The notes under the pieces: model-generated
What the model was told of the DNA's origin: nothing
Database searches by the model: none
Seen by the model: only the letters and a program-made list of their open reading frames with translations
Shown here: one piece after another, positions 59,896 to 64,000 of the stretch
Position numbering within the stretch: the stretch's first letter is position 1
Layout of the letters: every line of letters begins with the position of its first letter
Made by a program: the position numbers and the translations under genes
Assembly (NCBI GenBank): GCA_900315795.1
Contig: ONAM01000014.1
Location: forward strand, 62,001-126,000
Origin: Candidatus Avelusimicrobium caledoniensis
GTDB lineage: Bacteria; Elusimicrobiota; Elusimicrobia; Elusimicrobiales; Elusimicrobiaceae
Direction of reading: 5' to 3'
Length of the DNA stretch: 64,000 bases

Positions 59896-60774
59896 ATGTC
59901 TGCAACACAGGATGTTATCGTAGCCAAACGGGCGGGGTTTTGCCCCGGGGTCAAACGCGCCATTGAAAAAGTGCTGGAATTAGAGGCCGCGGGCAAAAAG
60001 CCCGTTTATACCATTGGGCCTTTAATTCACAACAAACAAGTGACGGACATGCTCTGCGCCAAACAAATTACCGCCATTGATTCGCCCGACCAAGCTACCG
60101 ACAAATCCGGTGTACTTGTGATCCGTGCGCACGGTATTACACCGCAATTTCAACAGGAAATTGAATCGTGCGGTATGACGGTGGAAGACGCTACGTGTCC
60201 GCTTGTAAAACACGCGCAAAACATCATTGATAAATTTGCCAAGCAAGGATATCATACGGTAATTGTGGGCGACGGCGACCATGCAGAAGTAATCGGACTT
60301 ATGGGATATACGCAAGGGCGCGGCACGGTTGTTTCCGGGCCGGAAGAAGCCAAAAATTTGCCGCATTTTGATAAAGTTAATGTGGTATCCCAAACCACCC
60401 AAAAAGAAAGTGTCTTTTACGAAACCGCCGAAGAAATCAAAAAACGAGCGGACATTTGCCAAATTTCAAACACGATTTGCCAGCCAACCAAAGAACGACA
60501 AAAAGAAACCATTGAGTGCGCACAAAGTGCCGATTTAGTAATTGTAGTAGGCGGCAAACACAGCGCGAACACCGCCCGCTTGGCGCTACTATGTAAAGAA
60601 CTTTCTTCCGCTGTTGCGCATGTGGAAACGGAAACAGAACTGGACGAAAACCAAATTTTACAAGCTAAAAAAATTTTTATTACAGCCGGTGCTTCCACGC
60701 CCGAGTGGGTCATTGACCGCGTCGTGGACCGCGTGCGTCAGTTGCGCCGCCAAGCACCTAAGGGGGATAAATGA
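59896..60774 (+). CDS. ispH: 4-hydroxy-3-methylbut-2-enyl diphosphate reductase
   Basis: 292 aa. Last step of the MEP isoprenoid pathway, making IPP and DMAPP with a [4Fe-4S] cluster. Cluster cysteines in RAGFCPGVKRAI (about 18), VEDATCPLVKHA (about 102) and SNTICQPTKERQ (about 197); substrate residues in VIRAHGI, HSANTARL and TAGASTPEWVI. TATAAT (59884-59889) ends 6 nt before the ATG, no ribosome site: leaderless. Overlaps the pfk start by 4 bp (ATGA). Confidence 0.95.
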   Translation: MSATQDVIVAKRAGFCPGVKRAIEKVLELEAAGKKPVYTIGPLIHNKQVTDMLCAKQITAIDSPDQATDKSGVLVIRAHGITPQFQQEIESCGMTVEDATCPLVKHAQNIIDKFAKQGYHTVIVGDGDHAEVIGLMGYTQGRGTVVSGPEEAKNLPHFDKVNVVSQTTQKESVFYETAEEIKKRADICQISNTICQPTKERQKETIECAQSADLVIVVGGKHSANTARLALLCKELSSAVAHVETETELDENQILQAKKIFITAGASTPEWVIDRVVDRVRQLRRQAPKGDK

Positions 60775-61871
60775 CAATTAAACGTATCGGAATTTTAACA
60801 GCCGGAGGAGATTGCCCCGGTTTAAACGCCGTCGTTCGTGCGGCCAGCAAAAATGCGCTGAGCCACGGGATAGAAGTGTTAGGTTTTAAAAACGGTTTTG
60901 ACGGACTTGTTCGCAACGAGTTTATTAAAATATCCGGCGATACCGTCTCCGGCATTTTGACGTTGGGCGGTACAATTTTGGGATCCAGCAACCTCGCTAA
61001 CCCGTTTAACTACACGTTGCCGCCGTTTGGCACGCCGGAAAAACCGCGTGATTTATCTTCCGTAGTCATGCACAATTTTAAAGAAAATATGTTGGATGCT
61101 TTAATTACGATCGGCGGCGACGGCACACTTCACATGTCGCAAAAGTTTGTGGAAATGGGGATGCCCATTGTGGCTGTGCCCAAAACGATTGATAACGATT
61201 TGTCTGCTACCGATCAGACGTTCGGGTTTGACTCTGCCTTGCACATCGCCACGGAAGCCATTGACCGCTTACACACCACCGCCCAAAGCCACCACCGCGT
61301 GATGATTGTGGAAACCATGGGCCGTTATGCGGGTTGGATTGCCTTGCGCTCCGCTATCGCGGGCGGGGGCGACATTGTGCTCATCCCGGAAATTCCGTAT
61401 AACGACGACGTAATCGTTAATTACATCCAAAACCGCAAAGCCAAGGGTAAAAATTTCAGTATCGTTGTCGCCGCCGAAGGCGCGAAAAACGAACAAGGCG
61501 AACAAGCCATTGCGCGCACGGTAGCGGGCAGTACAGACGCTATCCGTTTAGGCGGTATTGCTAATAAATTAAGCGATATGATTGAGAGCAAAACCGGCAT
61601 TGAATCGCGCGCGTGCGTACTGGGCCACACCCAACGCGGCGGCACACCAACGGCGTTTGACCGCTGGCTCTCTACGCTCTACGGCTCAAAAGCCATGGAT
61701 ATGATTTTGGAAGGCAAGTTTGGTTACATGGCGGCTTTTCACAACTTCGGTATGGACGAAGTAAAAATTGCCGATGCAATTGCTAACTTAAAACGCGTAG
61801 ACCCGCACGGGGCGGAAGTTAAAGCTGCGTTGGAAGTGGGCATGAGTTTCGGCTCGCGCGAAATCGGTTAA
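60771..61871 (+). CDS. pfkA: 6-phosphofructokinase, phosphoryl donor uncertain
   Basis: 366 aa. Phosphorylates fructose-6-phosphate. N-terminal GILTAGGDCPGLNAVVRAA, the donor loop TIGGDGTLHMSQKF (about 115-128), catalytic VPKTIDNDLSATDQTFGFDSA (around 140-160), METMGRYAGWIA, and LGHTQRGGTPTAFDR. The donor-site pair is mixed: Gly in GGDG is ATP-type, Lys in PKTIDND is the PPi-type residue. The G/K combination occurs in group III enzymes, where either donor is known. With a pyrophosphatase pump 3.4 kb away PPi use is possible but unproven. Between ispH and rlmB in one operon. Confidence 0.88.
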   Translation: MTIKRIGILTAGGDCPGLNAVVRAASKNALSHGIEVLGFKNGFDGLVRNEFIKISGDTVSGILTLGGTILGSSNLANPFNYTLPPFGTPEKPRDLSSVVMHNFKENMLDALITIGGDGTLHMSQKFVEMGMPIVAVPKTIDNDLSATDQTFGFDSALHIATEAIDRLHTTAQSHHRVMIVETMGRYAGWIALRSAIAGGGDIVLIPEIPYNDDVIVNYIQNRKAKGKNFSIVVAAEGAKNEQGEQAIARTVAGSTDAIRLGGIANKLSDMIESKTGIESRACVLGHTQRGGTPTAFDRWLSTLYGSKAMDMILEGKFGYMAAFHNFGMDEVKIADAIANLKRVDPHGAEVKAALEVGMSFGSREIG

Positions 61872-61882
61872 GAGGTGTTTTT

Positions 61883-62638
61883 ATGAATGAAAATAATTTA
61901 GATATGATTTACGGGATTCACCCGGTACAAGAGGCCTTACGCAGTAAAAAACGCAACGTCACCCAACTGTACGTGTCCGACAGTAAAGCCGGGCACCGCG
62001 CCGTAGAAGATATTATCCGGCTGGCCAAACGCGCTAACGTAAAAATTGACCGCATTGATAACAAAACATTGGACCGCTTAACCCGCAACGCCAATCACCA
62101 AGGCATTATGGCTAAAATTCAGCCGGTGCGTTTGATGAAATTATCCAATGCTATTTACGAATCCGACGGAAACAAAAAAGATTTATGGCTCGCCGTGGAC
62201 GAAATGACCGACCCGCAAAATTTGGGCGCAATCATCCGCAGTGCGGCGTGTTTGGGTTTTTCTACCATTATCTTGCCCAACCGCCGGACCGTCGGCATCA
62301 CGCCCGCTGTGTATAAAGTAGCGTGCGGGGCTATTGAAAACGTCAACATTGTGGAAGTAGCCAACTTGTCTGCCGCTTTAAATGACCTCAAAGAAGAGGG
62401 CTTTTGGATCTACGGTGCGGATATGGCCGGCAAACCTATCCATAAAGTGCAATACAATTCACCTGCGGTATTGGTAATCGGCTCCGAGGGGTTTGGCATC
62501 CGCGAAAAAACCGCCGAAAATTGCGACGAGATTGTTTCCATTGAGCAGAAACAATTAGGCGGAGTGGATAGTTTAAATGCGTCTGCCGCCGCCAGTATCA
62601 TCATGTACGACATGATGGCCAAAGTGCAACTGCGTTAG
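61883..62638 (+). CDS. rlmB: 23S rRNA (guanosine-2'-O-)-methyltransferase, TrmH/SpoU family
   Basis: 251 aa. An N-terminal substrate-binding domain (IYGIHPVQEALRSKKRNVTQLYVS) precedes the SPOUT domain with the three knot motifs: DEMTDPQNLGAIIRSAACLGF, LVIGSEGFGIREKTAENCDEIVSIEQ and GGVDSLNASAAASIIMYDM. RlmB methylates G2251 of the P-loop; other TrmH paralogues are not excluded. AGAGGTG site; third gene of the ispH operon. Confidence 0.9.
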   Translation: MNENNLDMIYGIHPVQEALRSKKRNVTQLYVSDSKAGHRAVEDIIRLAKRANVKIDRIDNKTLDRLTRNANHQGIMAKIQPVRLMKLSNAIYESDGNKKDLWLAVDEMTDPQNLGAIIRSAACLGFSTIILPNRRTVGITPAVYKVACGAIENVNIVEVANLSAALNDLKEEGFWIYGADMAGKPIHKVQYNSPAVLVIGSEGFGIREKTAENCDEIVSIEQKQLGGVDSLNASAAASIIMYDMMAKVQLR

Positions 62639-62647
62639 GTGGTACTT

Positions 62648-63175
62648 TTAGGAGTTGTAAGAATAATAGCATTTTGTTTCCGAGCAAGAACTATTGGCTC
62701 CGGTTTCGTTTTGGCATAATTTATTAAACATATCGTTTGTATTAGTACTGTTTGTGGAACAAAGGCTATACTCCCCCGAATTATCCCGTTCGTAAAATAT
62801 CCATTTGCCAAAGATGACTTTTCCGCATTCAGCGCGGTTGTTCGCCCCAAAATATATTTCACATCGGGTTCCGTCTCTAAAATAGAGATAAAAAGAATGC
62901 ATGTTTTTTTGTTCTCGCGTGATAGCAAAATCAATATCTAATTCAGCCAATTCCTCGGCGTACGTCCCGTTAGTCAAATGATACCTTTGTTGGGCCTGTG
63001 CTAAAGTACGTGCGCGATCTTTGAGTGTACTGTATTGTGATTTTAAAATTGTTTTCTGATATTGCGGCAACGCCACCGCCGCTAAAATACCGATAATCAG
63101 TACAACCACCAATAATTCAATTAACGTAAATGCTTTTGTGTCTAAACAGCCCAACAAACGACTTTCTTTTTTCAT
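62648..63175 (-). CDS. P14: type IV pilin-like protein, diverged leader
   Basis: 175 aa. Leader of 15 residues (MKKESRLLGCLDTKA) without a recognisable repeat, then [33 protein letters not shown]. Mature part ARTLAQAQQRYHLTNGTYAEELAELDIDF, then GTRCEIYFGANNRAECGKVIFG, SLCSTNS, KLCQNE, SSCSETKCYYSYNS: seven cysteines. AGGGAT ribosome region. Tail-to-tail with rlmB, 9 bp apart. Confidence 0.88.
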   Translation of the reverse strand: MKKESRLLGCLDTKAFTLIELLVVVLIIGILAAVALPQYQKTILKSQYSTLKDRARTLAQAQQRYHLTNGTYAEELAELDIDFAITREQKNMHSFYLYFRDGTRCEIYFGANNRAECGKVIFGKWIFYERDNSGEYSLCSTNSTNTNDMFNKLCQNETGANSSCSETKCYYSYNS

Positions 63176-63208
63176 ACATATCCCTCCATTGAGTTTATGT
63201 CTTTCTAA

Positions 63209-63236
63209 ATTAAATCAAAAAAAAAAACAAAGTCAA
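63209..63236 (-). promoter_or_regulatory. P14 pilin promoter, diverged T-tract class
   Basis: Minus strand TTGACT (63236-63231), TTG, T11 (A-run 63217-63227 on plus), GA, TTTAAT (63214-63209); 16-bp spacer. On the plus strand its core reads AAATC-A11-C, as in the A-tract class, so it looks intermediate. Confidence 0.7.
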
Positions 63237-63322
63237 TAGGCAAGATTCTTCTTTTTGAATCAAAAAGGATAAATTCAAACAGTTGTTTGAATTTTTACCC
63301 TCGTTTTTTATATAATTTAAGT

Positions 63323-63973
63323 ATGAAAGATACACGCCAAAAAATTCTCCGTGCCGCCACACGCCTGTTTGCCCAAAAAGGTTTTTCGGGCACGTCCGTG
63401 CGGGATATTGTCAACGCGGCACGGGTAAACGTATCGGCTATCCGTTATTATTTTGGCGATAAACGCAAGCTATACAAAGAAACTTTACAATTTTTGGCAG
63501 AAGAACACCGCCGCAAATCATGGGGAAAAAATATTCCGCTCCCGACGGAAAAAGATGTGCGTAATTATTCGCGCGAGCAAGCTTTAAAATTATTGCGGCA
63601 CATGTTAGATTATTTATTGGAGTGCGGGCTGAGCAACCGCGATTTGCCGTTGGAGCGCATTTTTACACGGGTGGAATTGGAGTCTGCCCCTATGCGCAAA
63701 ATGCTTTTATCGCACTTGGCTCCGTATCAAGAATTGCCCCACTTGTTACTTGTTAAACTGACCGGCTTGCCCGCCAGATCGCCCGAGTTGTTAGTGGTAG
63801 CTCATAGCATTTTCGGGCAAGTAATGCTCTCCGAGTGCCACCGACTGGTTATTTTGAACAAATTAGGAATTTCTCATATTTCCCCCTCGCTTCGCCAACA
63901 AATCAAAGATGTCGTTTGGCATCATACCTTGGCTATTTTAAATTCGTATCAAAAAGGAAAAGAAACAAAATGA
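63323..63973 (+). CDS. TetR family transcriptional regulator
   Basis: 216 aa from the ATG at 63323. N-terminal helix-turn-helix: RQKILRAATRLFAQKGFSGTSVRDIVNAARVNVSAIRYYFGDKRKLYKETL, a textbook TetR domain. The C-terminal ligand-binding domain resembles the CecR/YbiH type (LLVVAHSIFGQVMLSECHRL), members of which control efflux operons. TATAAT (63311-63316) ends 6 nt before the ATG, no ribosome site: leaderless. It overlaps the next gene by ATGA, so it probably regulates its own operon. Confidence 0.88.
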   Translation: MKDTRQKILRAATRLFAQKGFSGTSVRDIVNAARVNVSAIRYYFGDKRKLYKETLQFLAEEHRRKSWGKNIPLPTEKDVRNYSREQALKLLRHMLDYLLECGLSNRDLPLERIFTRVELESAPMRKMLLSHLAPYQELPHLLLVKLTGLPARSPELLVVAHSIFGQVMLSECHRLVILNKLGISHISPSLRQQIKDVVWHHTLAILNSYQKGKETK

Positions 63974-64000
63974 AAAAATATCTGTTCTTAGCTGCGTTAT
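63970..64000 (+). CDS. Start of an exported protein gene, cut by the window end
   Basis: ATG overlaps the TetR stop (ATGA). Only MKKYLFLAAL is visible: a basic N-terminus and the beginning of a hydrophobic stretch, like a signal peptide. By context (TetR-led operon) an efflux component is a reasonable guess only. Confidence 0.5.
   Translation, partial: MKKYLFLAAL

Overview
The window is 64 kb of a Gram-negative bacterial chromosome with densely packed housekeeping genes on both strands. Peptidoglycan genes (murB, murD, murE, glmS, glmM), two putative outer-membrane beta-barrels, a proton-pumping pyrophosphatase and many short type IV pilin-like genes fit a member of the Elusimicrobiota (Elusimicrobium-like). 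That assignment is inference from gene content; no rRNA gene is present to confirm it.

Layout. 0-3.6 kb: nifU-nifS-5'-nucleotidase operon (minus). 4.4-6.9 kb: nadK-recN (plus). 7.5-10.4 kb: small Cys-rich membrane protein, secreted beta-barrel protein, glycerate kinase (plus). 11.2-14.8 kb: tilS, murE, murD (minus), with a divergent response regulator. 16-18.6 kb: uvrB-birA (minus). 19.5 kb: marC. 21.0-21.4 kb: T-armless tRNA-Val remnant inside a repeat array. 21.4-29.6 kb: one tight minus-strand run hpt-ftsH-glmM-pdxJ-glmS-nnrD-hydrolase. 30.6-35 kb: mutS-mutL (minus). 35.1 kb: tRNA-Tyr. 37-39.6 kb: alaS. 39.7-41.4 kb: membrane protein, lipid-kinase-like protein, thermonuclease-like protein. 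42.5-46 kb: dnaE. 46-50 kb: NUDIX protein, trypsin-like protease, phosphoglucomutase. 50.1-51.7 kb: beta-barrel, murB. 51.8-52.3 kb: tRNA-Asp followed by a tandem array carrying copies of its own 3' end. 53-57.4 kb: ferritin-like protein, ankyrin protein, hppA. 58.2-64 kb: a two-TM protein of unknown function, ispH-pfk-rlmB, TetR regulator and the start of its partner gene.

The outstanding feature is a set of 14 orphan prepilin-like genes (called P1-P14 here), one about every 4.5 kb, dropped singly between unrelated operons; no pilus assembly gene is present. They share a near-invariant N-terminal helix but have different C-terminal domains. Each has one of two promoters built round an 11-nt homopolymer. 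All seven plus-strand genes have the form TTGACA-AATC/GATC-A(n)-CGATAAT (truncated in P4); all seven minus-strand genes have TTGACA-TCG-T(11)-GC-TACATT or a variant. The A-run therefore always lies on the plus strand, whichever way the gene points, while related mature domains occur with both promoter classes. Six pilin genes carry palindromic repeat elements inserted in frame in the prepilin leader, the part removed by prepilin peptidase; a seventh (P4) was decapitated by such an element.

The second unusual system is a tRNA-linked satellite: about 200-211 bp tandem units downstream of tRNA-Asp and of a tRNA-Val remnant. Each unit has a copy of the host tRNA 3' end, an intrinsic terminator, an inverted locus-specific copy of the T-arm holding a 9-bp hairpin with loop CTGC and fully covarying stem, and a structured domain shared between loci. 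It resembles in layout the E. coli tyrT (rtT) repeats but not in sequence as far as I can judge. Several genes without a Shine-Dalgarno have a -10 box 5-6 nt before the ATG, suggesting frequent leaderless transcription.
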